Below are positions 11,069-21,798 of a DNA stretch of 64,000 nucleotides, in pieces; position 1 is the stretch's first letter; every line of letters starts with the position of its first letter. This DNA comes from Musa acuminata AAA Group. Taxonomy: Eukaryota; Streptophyta; Magnoliopsida; Zingiberales; Musaceae. Under the pieces are notes generated by a model that ran no database searches, was not told the DNA's origin, and saw nothing but the letters and a program-made list of their open reading frames with translations. The translations under genes were made by a program, and so were the position numbers. The stretch lies in NCBI RefSeq assembly GCF_036884655.1, contig NC_088355.1:38135001-38199000 (forward strand), given 5' to 3'.

Positions 11069-12244
11069 GACGAACCTGAAGAGGTGAAAAAGAGCTGCCG
11101 GGAGCTGAAACGGAGGAAGAAGAAGAAGAACCAACACAAGATGACGTAGTAGACAGTGTTATTTATGCACGCGAGGCCTCAGGTACGTGATTGCCCTGAG
11201 TAATGGCGATGGACTCCCCCTTTCTGATCGTATAAGAATCCCGTATAGAATAGCAATAAAAAAATTTATGTCTTCGGAGCATATATTTGCGATGCATGAC
11301 AAAGTCAATGTAGAAAATGATCGCCACTAGCCTTGTTATAGAAGATAAGAGTCACTTGGGTGCCTACATACATATATGTATATACATATATACATATACA
11401 TATATATATATGTATATATATATATGTATGTATATATATATATACATATATATATATACATATATTTATATACATATATTTATATACATATACATATATA
11501 TATATATATACATATATACATATATACATATATACATATATACATATATATATGTATACGATCGGATTGGATTCGTCGGGCAGGCGAGTGGGCGTGGGCA
11601 TGGGTGCGTGGCGGGTGGGCGGGGTCCTCAAAATAACTCGTGATTTTTTATGTTATCAATTCTATTAATAAAAATATTATACATATTAACTGTTTACTTT
11701 GATAAGTATAGTAATCTCAATATAATTTTTAAAAATATAAGGATTGAGATAACTAATTATATGAGATAATTTATAATTAATCAGATAAGATATTGATAAA
11801 TCGAATTTTCTATTTGTCGAGACATTGAATTAAAGTGAACCTGAAAAACATATTATTCTCAATTAAAGGATTGATCCACCGGCCATCCCTCCTCCCTCAC
11901 TTCAATCTTAATATTTCTCGGATTGATCCACCGGCTATGAGATATCTATAGCAACCACGTTCAAAACAAAATAGCAACCACCGGCTATGAGATATCTATC
12001 ACAACAATTTCCAGAATTGTCAAAGTGTCATGTCATTCAACAATTTCCAGAATTGTCAAAGTGTCATGCTATCACTTTGTTTTGTGATAGCAACCACCTT
12101 CAAAACAATGAATGACATGACACTTTGACAATTCTGGAAATTGTTGTTTTTGTCAACGTTACCGTTTGTCTTTTGTCAACATTTTATTATCCGTCAAAAT
12201 GTACAAATAAATGACATGACACTTTGACTGTGACTGTCACATTT
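11069..12244. repeat. Gene-free repeats: (TATACA)n and hairpin-forming repeats
   Basis: From about 11368 to 11553 the sequence is almost pure TA/TACATA microsatellite; the long Tyr/Ile open frames through it are artefacts. From 11929 to 12000 the 23-bp phrase CACCGGCTATGAGATATCT.. occurs twice. From 12004 to 12067 a unit starting CAACAATTTCCAGAATTGTC occurs twice in tandem, and its reverse complement lies at about 12108-12146. This gives a potential stem-loop typical of a foldback or MITE-like remnant. No gene is visible. Confidence 0.8.
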
Positions 12245-12650
12245 GATGCATACACATAATAATCTGAAGTCGTTCTTTTGTATCCATTTTCTATCATAAA
12301 TGAATCAAACTTTTTGTACCACTATCTTGGAGCTTGCTTTAACTCAGACAAGCTCTTTTTCAATTTGTAGATAAAGTTCTCTTTACCTTTAACTTTGAAG
12401 TCTTCTGGTTGCTTCATATAAATTTTCTCCTCCAAATCCCTACGAAGGAAAGCTGTCTTCACATCTAACTGTTCAACCTCTAAGTCTTGGCTAGCAGCAA
12501 TACCAAGAGCAACACGAATAGAAGACATTATAACAATAGGAGAAAAAATCTCTTCAAAGTCAATACCTTTCTTTTGACCAACACCTTTCACAACCAATCT
12601 AGTTTTGTACTTCGGTTGAGAACAATATTCTTGAGTCTTCAACCTAAAAA
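12245..12650 (-). pseudogene. Copia reverse transcriptase, N-terminal part
   Basis: The minus strand reads YKTRLVVKGVGQKKGIDF, then FSPIVIMSSIRVALGIAA, LDVKTAFLRRDLEEKIYM and LSELKQAPR, the standard opening of copia reverse transcriptase. A stop follows at the position of the usual Gln/Trp. The frame then continues recognisably (WYKKFDSFM) until about 12245, where the homology ends before the catalytic YVDD region. It is inactive. Confidence 0.92.
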
Positions 12651-13134
12651 CTCACTTGTTCTTCAAGGCCTTCATTCCATTTGGTAGCAGTACCAAATCA
12701 TAAGTGTGGTTCTTCTAAAGAGCATCCATCTCTTCCTACATAGCAACTAACCACTTCTCTTTCTGCTCACTTTCAACTACTTCCTGGTAACTCTCTGGTT
12801 CACTTGCATCAGTAAGCATCACATACTCATCTGTAGAGTATTTTTTGGAAGGTTGACGTTGTCTAGAAGATCTTCTCAACTGAGGTTATGTTGGAACTTG
12901 CTCTCCAACTTCTTCTTGCTCAATATGTCCTACAGGTAGATCAACATCAGGCTCTACACCATCTTCCTACACATCTCCCTCATCACCCTGATATACTGGA
13001 GGAATAATTGGGTCATAATCTGCTAATCCTTCTACAGAAGTATTGGCTGGTGCCTTCTTTTTCAAATCTTCAAAAGTTTGATCCTCAAAGAAGACTACAT
13101 CTCTGCTTCTAAACACCTTCTGCTTTTCTGTATC

Positions 13135-13934
13135 TCAAAGCCTGTAACCAAAATGATCATGTGAGTAGCCAAGAAAAATACATTCTTTAGTCTTACCATC
13201 CAGCTTGGACCTCTCATTATCTGGAATATGTGCAAATGCGCGACAACCGAATACTCTCAAATGCTTGTAGGAAACATCTTTCCCTGACCATATATGCTCT
13301 GCAACATCACCATCTAGGGCGGTACATGGTGATAAGTTGATCACATCAATTGCAGTCCTCGAAGCCTCATCCCAAAACCTTTTGGGTAGCTTAGTCTGTG
13401 AAAGCATACATCTGATATTTTCCATGATGGTGCGGTTCATCCTCTCTGTAATTGTATTATGCTGAGGTGTACAAAGAACTGTCATCTCATGTTGGATCCC
13501 ATGTGACCTGCAATAGTCATTAAACAATCCTGTATACTCACCACCATTATTTGATCTTATGCATTTCAATTTCCTTTCTGTCTCCCTTTCAACCATGGCA
13601 TAAAACTCTTTGAAGACATTAATCACCTGATCTTTAGTCTTCAAAGCATAGGCCCAAACTTTCTTGGAAAAATCATATATAAAAGTGACAAAATAAAGTG
13701 CACCACTTATACCAAGAACATCAACAGATCCACTAGGAGTTTTGTCCTCAAAGGACCACATACATCTGTATAAACACGGTATAAGACATGCATTTTTCTA
13801 GACAAAGTAGAACTAGCAAATGAAACTCTATGTTGTTTACCTGCCAAACAATCAATACAAGGGTTCAAATGTATACCTATGAGGTCTGGTAATACCTCAC
13901 TCTTGGAAAGAGCTTGTAGCCCCTTCTCGCTCAT
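13135..13934 (-). pseudogene. Copia integrase (GAG-pre-integrase and rve core)
   Basis: Two overlapping minus-strand frames cover the integrase. 13934-13707 holds the pre-integrase end (CIDCLAGKQHRVSF). 13761-13135 holds the rve catalytic core (FSKKVWAYALKTKDQV, IRSNNGGEYTG, HNTITERMNRTIMENIR, RVFGCRAFAHIP). A frameshift lies between them, and the first Asp of the DDE triad region is replaced (SNNGGEY where DNGGEY is usual). It is non-functional. Confidence 0.92.
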
Positions 13935-14078
13935 GTGTCTCAGTCGCCTATGTCACAACTCTATGCTGAAGTCTTTTTCTGTAGCATTTAGCTGCTCACT
14001 ATAAGCTTTAGCTTGCAACTTGTACAAAGTATGACATTTCTTTCCATTAACTATAACAAGAGAACCCTTACTAAGCTT

Positions 14079-14345
14079 TCATTGCCTTTTATGAAATCTG
14101 CTATCATAGTCATCATCATCTAGCCTTCCAACTGAAATTAAATTCAGCCTCAAGTCAACCACATGTCTCACATCCTTAAGCATCAACTTGCAGCCTAGGT
14201 TGGTCTTTAAATGGATATCACCCATGCCTATGATGTCTGCTATGTCATAGTTGCCCATCTTGACAACACCAAAATTTTTAGACCTATCTATAGCAAAAAA
14301 CCGCCTCCGTGGTGTAGCATGATAAGAAGTACCTGTGTCAATCAT
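14079..14345 (-). pseudogene. Copia aspartic protease region
   Basis: The frame starts MIDTGTSYHATPRRRFF, matching the copia protease signature (D-[ST]-G-A/T followed by a conserved HATP-like stretch), and ends with the spacer towards integrase (LNLISVGRLDDD). A stop separates it from gag upstream. Confidence 0.85.
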
Positions 14346-14349
14346 CCAC

Positions 14350-15223
14350 TCAAGATCCTAACACATAAGAAAAAATATCATCAGAAGGAGACAAAATCAA
14401 ATAATCACCACCCTGTATTGTAGCTGTAGTATTATCCTTTGACTCTGTAGACTCTACTTCTTTTCCCTTTTTCTTGCTCTTCTTAGGTTGTTTACATTGG
14501 TTCTTGTAATGTCCTTTCTCACCACAATTATAGCAAACAATATCTTTTCTTGATCTTGACTTGCTTCTATCCATGCGTGAACTGCTTCTAGACTTTGACC
14601 TTCCTCTGTTCTTTGAGATAAGTGTATGTGAATCATTCTGAGATGTTGCCGAACTATTTCTTCTTTAACTCCTCATTCAACAAACTGCTTGTTACTTGAC
14701 TTATAGTGACAACACCATCTGGCGTAGAATTACTGAGGGAAACCACTAGTGTCTTCCAACTTTCTGGTAATGAACTGAGAAGTAATAATGCCTGCAACTC
14801 ATCATCAAGAGACATTTTAATAGAGGATAACTGGTTCGTAATACTTTGCATTTCATTTAAATGTTCAGCAATAGAAGCACCCTCTCTATATTTTAGGTTC
14901 ACAAGTTTTCTGATAAAAAAAACTTTGTTGCTAGTTGTTTTTCTTTCATAGAGACTTTCCAACTTTTTCCAAAGAGAATATACAGAAATTTCAGTAAAAA
15001 CATGGTGAAAGACACTATCATCAAGCCATTGTCGAATAAATCCAATTGTTTTTCGATCTAACCTCTTCCATTCATCATATGTCATAGTTGTGGGTTTTGC
15101 ACTATCCTCCTGCAAAGGTCCATACAAATCTTTGCAATACAAGAGATTTTACATTCTTGGTTTCCATATCATCCAATTGTTTTCATTCAAACTAATTATG
15201 CGAGAAACATTACTTGCCTCCAT
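14350..15223 (-). pseudogene. Copia gag with CCHC zinc knuckle
   Basis: Gag begins at the minus-strand ATG 15223 (MEASNVSRIISLNENNW). A stop follows after 24 codons, then the UBN2-type gag body in frame 15142-14654 (RQWLDDSVFHHVF, NEMQSITNQLSS, LLSSLPESWKTLVVSLS). A further stop or frameshift precedes the zinc knuckle CYNCGEKGHYKNQC at about 14540. It is decayed. Confidence 0.9.
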
Positions 15224-15259
15224 GTTCAAATACAAAATTAAATCACCAAAACCCTTTGC

Positions 15260-15271
15260 TTTGATACCAGT
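15260..15271 (-). other. Retrotransposon primer-binding site
   Basis: Immediately inside the LTR the minus strand reads CTGGTATCAAAGC. This is a near match to the initiator-Met tRNA 3'-end complement (TGGTATCAGAGC) used by plant copia elements to prime reverse transcription. Confidence 0.85.
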
Positions 15272-15875
15272 TGATGGGGATATAAACAAGAATAACCTTT
15301 GTATATGAACAAATACTTGAAGACCATAATACGAAGTGAAATTAAATGGAAGCACAATCAAACAGAACACCAAGATATACGTGGAAAACCCCTCCAATAT
15401 GAAGGGTAAAAACCATTGGGCAAACTAGAGATAATCCACTATGAAAATAATGAATATACAAATCTTAATCTCTTGCCCTAAACCCTAGCAACAATTTGAA
15501 GAGAATAACTGGGATACAAAGATCACGTCACTGCCCACAATATCTAAAACCTCCCCAAGTAATCACAACAAGAGTCTACTGTAGATTTGATCTAACCTGA
15601 GATAGAACACTACTAGATGATTGAGAACAGCCTCTCTGCGTTGTCCTTGTCTTCTTCCCTTTCTTTCTCTTCCTTTTCTGTCTTGTTTTCCTCATTTTCT
15701 TTAGAATCTCGTGACTGTATTTCTTCTCCCACGTTGTTGTCCTATTTATGCCTTTTTCTGTCTCCAAAACACAGTCACCACACCCCCATAATATTAAATA
15801 GGATTAGATTAAGAGGGAGTGTGGGCTGTGGGCTACCACACCTATGGGCTGAATATGTCGACCGCAAGCCCAACA
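15272..15875 (-). repeat. 5' LTR of the copia element
   Basis: About 604 bp on the minus strand start TGTTGGGCTTGCGG at 15875 and end ..CCCCATCA at 15272, directly before the primer-binding site. The TG..CA ends and the adjacent binding site define it. A (C)n-rich stretch lies just outside (15876-15889). The partner LTR is not in the window. Confidence 0.85.
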
Positions 15876-16533
15876 CTCCCCCCCCCCCTTACTGCTTAGA
15901 AACTTATTTCTCTATGGCTTAGAAATAGTCACCTCTTCGGGCTCTTCATGGGTGGCTGCGGCCATTCAAAATACCTAAAGCTTTTTAAACTCATTAATTC
16001 GAATTTCATCTTCATTATTTAATCTCTTTCGTGTCATACGATGTTTGAAATGCTTGAAAAATATATCATACTATGTGGAGTGTTACTAAATCAAATCTAT
16101 GGATTTTTAGCTGCATCAGAAACAGTAATGCAGCAAACAATAAAAACTCTGCAGAATAAGGAAGGGATTTTGTAACTCATTTTATAAGAAGAGAATGGCT
16201 ACAACGATCATCATAAGAGGGATGGCTACTTCTGGTGGCAGCTGAGTGGGCAAGAAGTGAAATGGCAGCTTCTTCTGTTTCCACATTCCACAAAAGAAGC
16301 CTCCAAGTGAACACTGTATGCAAATGATGGGTCTCGTCGTATTTTCCATGAATTACTTATCATGAAGAGATAAAGAGGTCAAGTCAACTAAAAGCAAATG
16401 GATTCCACTAAAGAAGCCTCCAAGTGTTTTCCCACTGGCCGATCACAGTATAACTACGAAGCCAGCCCCCTATTGGTACTTCATCCTCTTCTCCCTCCGT
16501 TTCTGCTCCTGGTAGCTCTTCTTCACCTCTTTC
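15876..16533. other. Spacer with a scrap of WAT1 exon 1
   Basis: The segment 15890-15930 (TTACTGCTTAGAAACTTATT..) resembles 1736-1790, so it is a dispersed repeat. At 15930-15963 the sequence CTTCATGGGTGGCTGCGG matches the leader and start codon of the WAT1 copies and then stops. The leader of W5 begins near 16490. No gene is visible. Confidence 0.7.
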
Positions 16534-17779
16534 ATGCGGAGGGCAATGCCCTACCTCACCATGATCACCCTCCAGTTCAGCTATGCCGGAAAGAAAATCC
16601 TCTCGAAGGCGTCGCTCGGCAGTGGGATGACCCAATATGTTCTTGTCGTCTACACTCATGCCTTTGCCATTCTATCTATCGCTCCTTTAGCGTTTATTCT
16701 ACAGTGGTATTAAGCTGCAGCAGCACTGCTACTTTGTGATTTGAATCTTGTGTTTACACCTACTTGTTTTTCGCCGCTGCTACCACGCCGGCCGGAAGCA
16801 TACATCTGCTACCTTCTCATCCGGCCATGACCTTCGTGGTGGCCGTGCTTACCGGGTAAGTCAAATAGATGAGCTTATTAAGCGCGCCGTGGTTTATGTT
16901 GGATGGTATCAGACCCCCCATCACAGTAGGTAACCGATTGCAATGGTAGGATGGAGAAGGTGGTCGGGACTCTGGCCACCGTTGCCGGCGCCATGTTGAT
17001 GGCACTCTACAAAGGACCTCCAGTGGAGCTGGTTTGGAGCAAGCATGCCCATTCTCTTGGATCCAACTCACCGGCCATCACCGACTCGAGCAGCAACAAC
17101 TGAAACATAGGCTCCGGCTTCCACATCTTGGCCACTTTAGCTTCGGCTTCTCTGTCTCTCCTTCGGGTATGAGATCATTGCTTCTCCTCCATCAACTGAA
17201 TTGAATGCTTAGGTCGTGCAACTCTTACAGGAGGAAACCCTAAAACAATACTCTGCTCGGCTGTCTCTCATGACATGGATATACTTCGTGGGGACAATGC
17301 AAGCTACAGTAGTCATTTTCGTCTTGGAACACAAGCCTACTGTTTGGACCATAGGCTTCGATATCAACTTCCTCGCTGCTGCTTACTCTCTCTCTCTCAC
17401 GTTTTGTGATCGGGAGAATGCAGCTAATTTGTAGTACAACATGCAGGGAATTGTCACATCCAGCGTCGCATACCATGTTGAAGGGCGGGTGATAGAAAAA
17501 AGAGGGGCTGTGTTTGCGTCTGCCTTCAGCCCTCTGAGGATGATCGTAGTATCCATCATGGGCGCGTCCTTCCTCAACGAAAAGATCTATCTAGGAGGGT
17601 GAGATTACACGAACGACATGTTTATTACATCTCAAAATTTCCGTGTGCTGCTGTGCCTCGGTTTCTTCCATGCTTAGAGATAAAGCTCAACAAAACTCTT
17701 TGGGTGCAGCGTTCTTGGGGCGATCCTCATTGTTATTGGCCTCTATTCCATTCTTTGGGGAAACAGCAAGGAAGAGTAG
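16534..17779 (+). pseudogene. WAT1-related transporter pseudogene W5
   Basis: Exon 1 survives from the second Met (16534-16706), but the family start ATG is deleted. Exon 2 and the front of exon 3 are gone. An exon 3 remnant lacks the MSSITPA codons (about 16780-16855). Exon 4 (from 16950) has lost the DLKKV..QAK codons and carries a TGA where the sisters have the Trp of NNWFMG (17101-17103). Exon 5 (17231 on) has lost its GT donor within a CT run. Exons 6 (17447-17598) and 7 (17710-17779) are well preserved. Its 3' flank to about 18330 is an inverted copy of 9020-9565, so W5 and W4 derive from one larger unit. Confidence 0.9.
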
Positions 17780-17908
17780 AAAGAGAGAAAGAGGCTAAAG
17801 GACGTCCATACTCTGTCATTCTATAGTTATAATAAATAAATAGATAAAATCTCAGTTGAGATGTGGTAAGTCTTATATTCCATCTATCCATCCATGTATG
17901 GCCGTCTT

Positions 17909-17910
<2 letters not shown>

Positions 17911-17941
<31 letters not shown>

Positions 17942-18016
17942 CGAGAGAGAGAGAGAGAGAGAACAGTCGACTTAAACAGATCATGACAGAAAAAGAGAGA
18001 TGCTGCTATGATCATC

Positions 18017-18066
<50 letters not shown>
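17911..18066. repeat. Paired (TA)n-(GA)n microsatellites
   Basis: A (TA)n run followed by (GA)n and the phrase GAACAGTCGACTTAAACAG occurs twice in tandem (17911-17980 and 18016-18083). It is a local duplication around a mixed microsatellite. Confidence 0.9.
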
Positions 18067-18068
<2 letters not shown>

Positions 18069-18244
18069 AGTCGACTTAAACAGTTCATGACAGAAAAAGA
18101 GACCACTAATACACATGATAATTTTGATTACTTAATCATTAATCGAACCAAGTTAGTACAAGAAAATGCTTATCTATCTTGATGACTCTATTGTTTTGGG
18201 AAACTATAGATTTGACAGGATATATCATTCCTCCTGTCCTGGGC

Positions 18245-18395
18245 AAGATTAATTCTACCCTACAAAGTAAGTGGGCCATTATCATCCAATGTGTAGGACT
18301 ATCCTCTCAAAAGAAGACTTTCTTGTGTTTGGCAATAGTATTAGAAAACTTGTTAGTGGTATGACAAGAAGGGAGATATAATTAAGAACAGAGTT
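18245..18395. repeat. Dispersed repeat, about 150 bp (copy 1)
   Basis: The sequence CTACCCTACAAAGTAAGTGGGC to AAGAACAGAGTTTAA recurs at 19968-20125 and 29088-29250, and partly inverted at about 9010-9090. The same copy coincides with the start of each unit of the TPT-PAC1 duplication. The family is unknown. Confidence 0.8.
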
Positions 18396-19199
18396 TAATA
18401 AAATACTTGAGATAAGAAATGCTTTTGTCAACCATGATTCTATTTTGGGATTTATCTATGATATAGTTCTAAATGCAAAGGAGATCCGATATAAAAGAGA
18501 AAAGATGCGACTAGGTAAACAGCCCTGAGTAATTTTAAAAAAATTACACACCTTATGCTTAATCTCCACTTTGAGAAAAAAATATAATAAATTTATTTTT
18601 ATTGATATTGAGTGCAAATGTAATATATTTTTAAAGCCTTAGATAGGTGCCGGTAAGAGTTGGAGTATCTCTAATGAAAATCAAAATATCATTCTTGAAA
18701 GATAAGATAGAAAATTTTAATATTTGATAGTAAATAATTTGATTTTATTAGTCTATATTCACATTTAAAAGGAAAAAGAGGAGTTCGATAAAAAACAAGG
18801 AGATATTGGATCTCTTTGGCAAATACCATAATAACTCCTCAACCAATAAGATTTATAATTATTCACTATATAGTTAATAGTCAAAATCCAATAAGTGAAA
18901 GCTCTTTGCCAAGGATTCTAAACAAAGTAGGCTAGAAAAAATATATTTTTTATAAATTAATTTCAATAAGAATAAGTGGGTTCTTGTAATGAGAAGTAAA
19001 CATAGAATGAGTAGGCTCGTGGACAATTGTGATGTTATCATGGATAAATTTACTAGGGATAAAAATTGATTATTCCTAATTAATGAGATTGCATCAAAGA
19101 GGTTTAATATGAGTGGCCAAAATATGATCATATTGTATAAGAACATAGGTTGATAATCATTAATTTTAAAATGAATGTCTTTTTTAAGGAATGAATTAA
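18396..19199. other. AT-rich spacer
   Basis: I see no gene, no clear terminal repeats and no coding-like frame. A minus-strand open frame at 18874-19146 is low-complexity and looks like chance. Confidence 0.6.
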
Positions 19200-19960
19200 T
19201 TCATCAGTCAAATAGTGCCGATTTCTATACCTCAGCTCAAATGATGCACTTCAACCAAACAATACTCGAGTTATGCACCTCAATTAAATAATACTCGAGT
19301 TGTATACCTCGATCAAAATAGTACTCGAATGGTGCACCTCGATCAAATAATGACAAAATAGTGCATCTCGACCAAGCAGGGCACGAGTTATGCACCTTGG
19401 CCAAATAGTGCCCAAATGGTACACCTCGACCAAACAATGTCCGAATTGTGTAACTTATTTAAATAGTGTCCGAGTCATGCACCTCGGCCAAACAGTACTT
19501 GAGTTATGCCTCGCGGCTAGCCTAATGTCCGAGTCGTATCTCGACTAGTCCAACACTCGAGCGACGCCTCACGACCAATTCAAAGTCTGTTTCATATCTT
19601 GGCTAGTCTAATGCCCAAGCCACGACTCGTGGCCAATCCAATGTTTGAGTCGCATCTCGGCCAATCTAACGCCTAACCCACGCCTCACGACTAGTCTAAT
19701 GTATAAGTCGCATTGCAGCCAGTCCAACGCTTGAGCCATACCTCGTGGTCAGTCTAATGTCCGAGTTACATCTTGGTCAGTCCAACACCCAAGCCAAGCC
19801 TCGCGGCTAGTCCAACGCTTGAGCCATGCCTCGCGGCCAATCTATGTCCAAGTTGCATCGCGACCAGTCTAACACCCGAGTCATACGTCGCGACCAGTTT
19901 AATGTCCGAGTTACATATCTATCAGTCCAATGCCTGAGTCAGTGGCTAGTCCAATGCCCA
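19200..19960. repeat. Degenerate tandem array of about 30-bp units
   Basis: About 25 diverged units alternate phrases such as GTGCACCTCGACCAAATAGT in the first third and CCGAGTCGCATCTCGGCCAGTCCAA or GCCTCGCGGCCAGTCCAA later. The period is near 30 bp, with gradual change of the unit along the array. Open frames across it (such as 19237-19437 minus) are by-products of the period being divisible by three. It ends just before the left edge of the gene-pair duplication. Confidence 0.85.
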
Positions 19961-20759
19961 AGCCATACCTATCCTACCGTATAAAGTAGGTGGGCAATGA
20001 TATCTAATGTAAAGGACTATCCTCTCAAAAGAAGATTTGTTTTAGTTTGGCACTGGTACTATAAAATTTGTTAGTGGTCCGACAAGAAGGGGGATAGAAT
20101 TAAGAATAGAGTTCAACCCTTTTTCTTCCTCCTCTTTCATAATGAAATCCAAGGCTTTATTAGTTTCAGCAAGAAGGCTTCTTCAGCAACCCGGTGATGA
20201 GGTTAGCGAAGAATTTTGACTCCTCTCGTGTTCCTCCATTTCACTTTGCCTCTATTATGATCCATCTTCTCGGAGGTGAAGCAGAATGCTGAGGGACACT
20301 CTAAGGGTGATAATATTCATTTGATTGAGGGGTTTCCATTTCTATGTCCCCTTTGTGAGTTCATACGGATTTTTCAGTAACCGATCGGATGAATTAATTC
20401 ATTTTAGATTTTCAACTCATCCGATCCGATGATGATTCAATCTGACCGATTAATGATTCGATCTGATTTTGATCACTATAATTTCTTTTATTATTAATCA
20501 TATTATAATGCAACAATGAATCAAGTTTTTTCTTATAATTCCACAATTTATATCTTACCATCGATCGATTAAAGTAGAGATTCATTGAACATTCATTCAT
20601 TTCATGTCGATAGTTGTGAACCGAAAAAATACATAATTGGAAGGTCTAATATTCATTTTCTTTCATTCTTTTAAAGTCATCCGAGTTGAAAATATTTTTT
20701 ATTATTTTAACATCACGGCTCTTCGATTTGGCAACAAAAACATTTCATTATCGTATATT

Positions 20760-21400
20760 TGGAGGATAGTGATAAGGTATATTTTGGGCTCTGGCCACAT
20801 CATAATCAACGTCATGCCACGTCATTGTCAGGTCAGCAGGAGGAGCATTTCCACATGCCGAGCCGTACTAAGACGTTCCTCGATATGTCTCATTTCGGGA
20901 TGGTGGCCGCACAAAGATACCATCTCGCCCCTCGAGGATCAGCCGTCATGCCAAACCCGCGTATAGCCGACCCTCGTATAATAGTATAAAAACCCTTGGC
21001 CGACACCCGGCCAGGAGAGGGGGCAAAAAATAAAACCAACTAAGCACTGACTCACTCGTTGAGGGGCCAAAGTCGATAACCACCCGATGAGGGCCTTCTA
21101 TACAGAACAACAACCACCCCCGAGCCACGACCACCTCATCCAAGAGTCGCCAACCAACATCCCGATCGAGAGATGCCAAATAACGTCCCAACGTCAACAT
21201 CTCGTCCTGAGGGTGTGATTGACCTTGGCAACTAGCTCAGCTGACCGAAGACTTTTGACATCGATTCGTGGACGAAGCCGTGTTAACTCATCAGCCACGA
21301 TACATCAATTCATCAACCGATAACATGTCACATCACAAAATGCTATATTTGGGTCTAATATAGTGCAAGATTTACTCAAGGGATATCAATAGGGGAGGAT
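20760..21400 (+). mobile_element. LTR-like remnant (possible solo LTR)
   Basis: This GC-richer island contains a promoter-like TATA motif (AGTATAAAAACCC at about 20983), then the GGCCGACACCCGGCCAGGAG stretch and phrases typical of plant gypsy LTRs (CTCGTCCTGAGGGTGTGATTG). No internal retroelement genes adjoin it. The same segment occurs in the right duplication unit (about 29885-30500), so it inserted before the duplication. Exact ends and target-site duplication are not clear to me. Confidence 0.5.
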
Positions 21401-21798
21401 ACCTACCCCTTCAAGATCCCAAAATATCATATACATCTCTCTCTCTTTCTCTCTCTCTATCAACATACGCTTTCACATTTTGGCCATTTTATTACATATA
21501 TTTTATGAATTCAAAAAATGGAATTTAATATTAATTTTTTTTAAATTTAAAAATAGTTTATTTAATATCATTTAACGTTTTCGTGATTTATATATCAAAT
21601 TTATCTATTTTTTGAAAATAATATATATATAAAGATGATTTATTCTAAAAATATTGTTTTATAAATAAACACACTTGTTTTGTCTTTGCCCCCAAAAAAC
21701 TCCTTCGCTTTTGTGTCCGCCTCTCCGTCGTTCTCCCATCTATGCTTCGCGTCAAAGAAGCTAATCGAGTATAGGAGAAGGAATAGGAGGAGGCGGTC

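Larger units (their letters stand above)
12245..15875 (-). mobile_element. Ty1/copia LTR retrotransposon, decayed and 3'-truncated
   Basis: On the minus strand the order is 5' LTR, primer-binding site, gag, CCHC zinc knuckle, protease, integrase and reverse transcriptase, which is the copia order. The gene set is riddled with stops. Coding stops abruptly inside the reverse transcriptase at about 12245, and no 3' LTR follows, so the second half of pol, RNase H and the 3' LTR are missing. It lies between WAT1 copies W4 and W5. It probably interrupted or separated WAT1 fragments, since a scrap of WAT1 exon 1 lies just beyond its LTR at 15930-15963. Confidence 0.92.

Noticed and set aside
11305..11668. 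Several 86-108 codon frames rich in Tyr and Ile on both strands
   Set aside because: They are translations of the TA/TACATA microsatellite.
19200..19960. Possible CRISPR-like array because of the regular 30-bp period
   Set aside because: Units are contiguous and degenerate, without identical repeats and unique spacers. The host is a plant nuclear genome.
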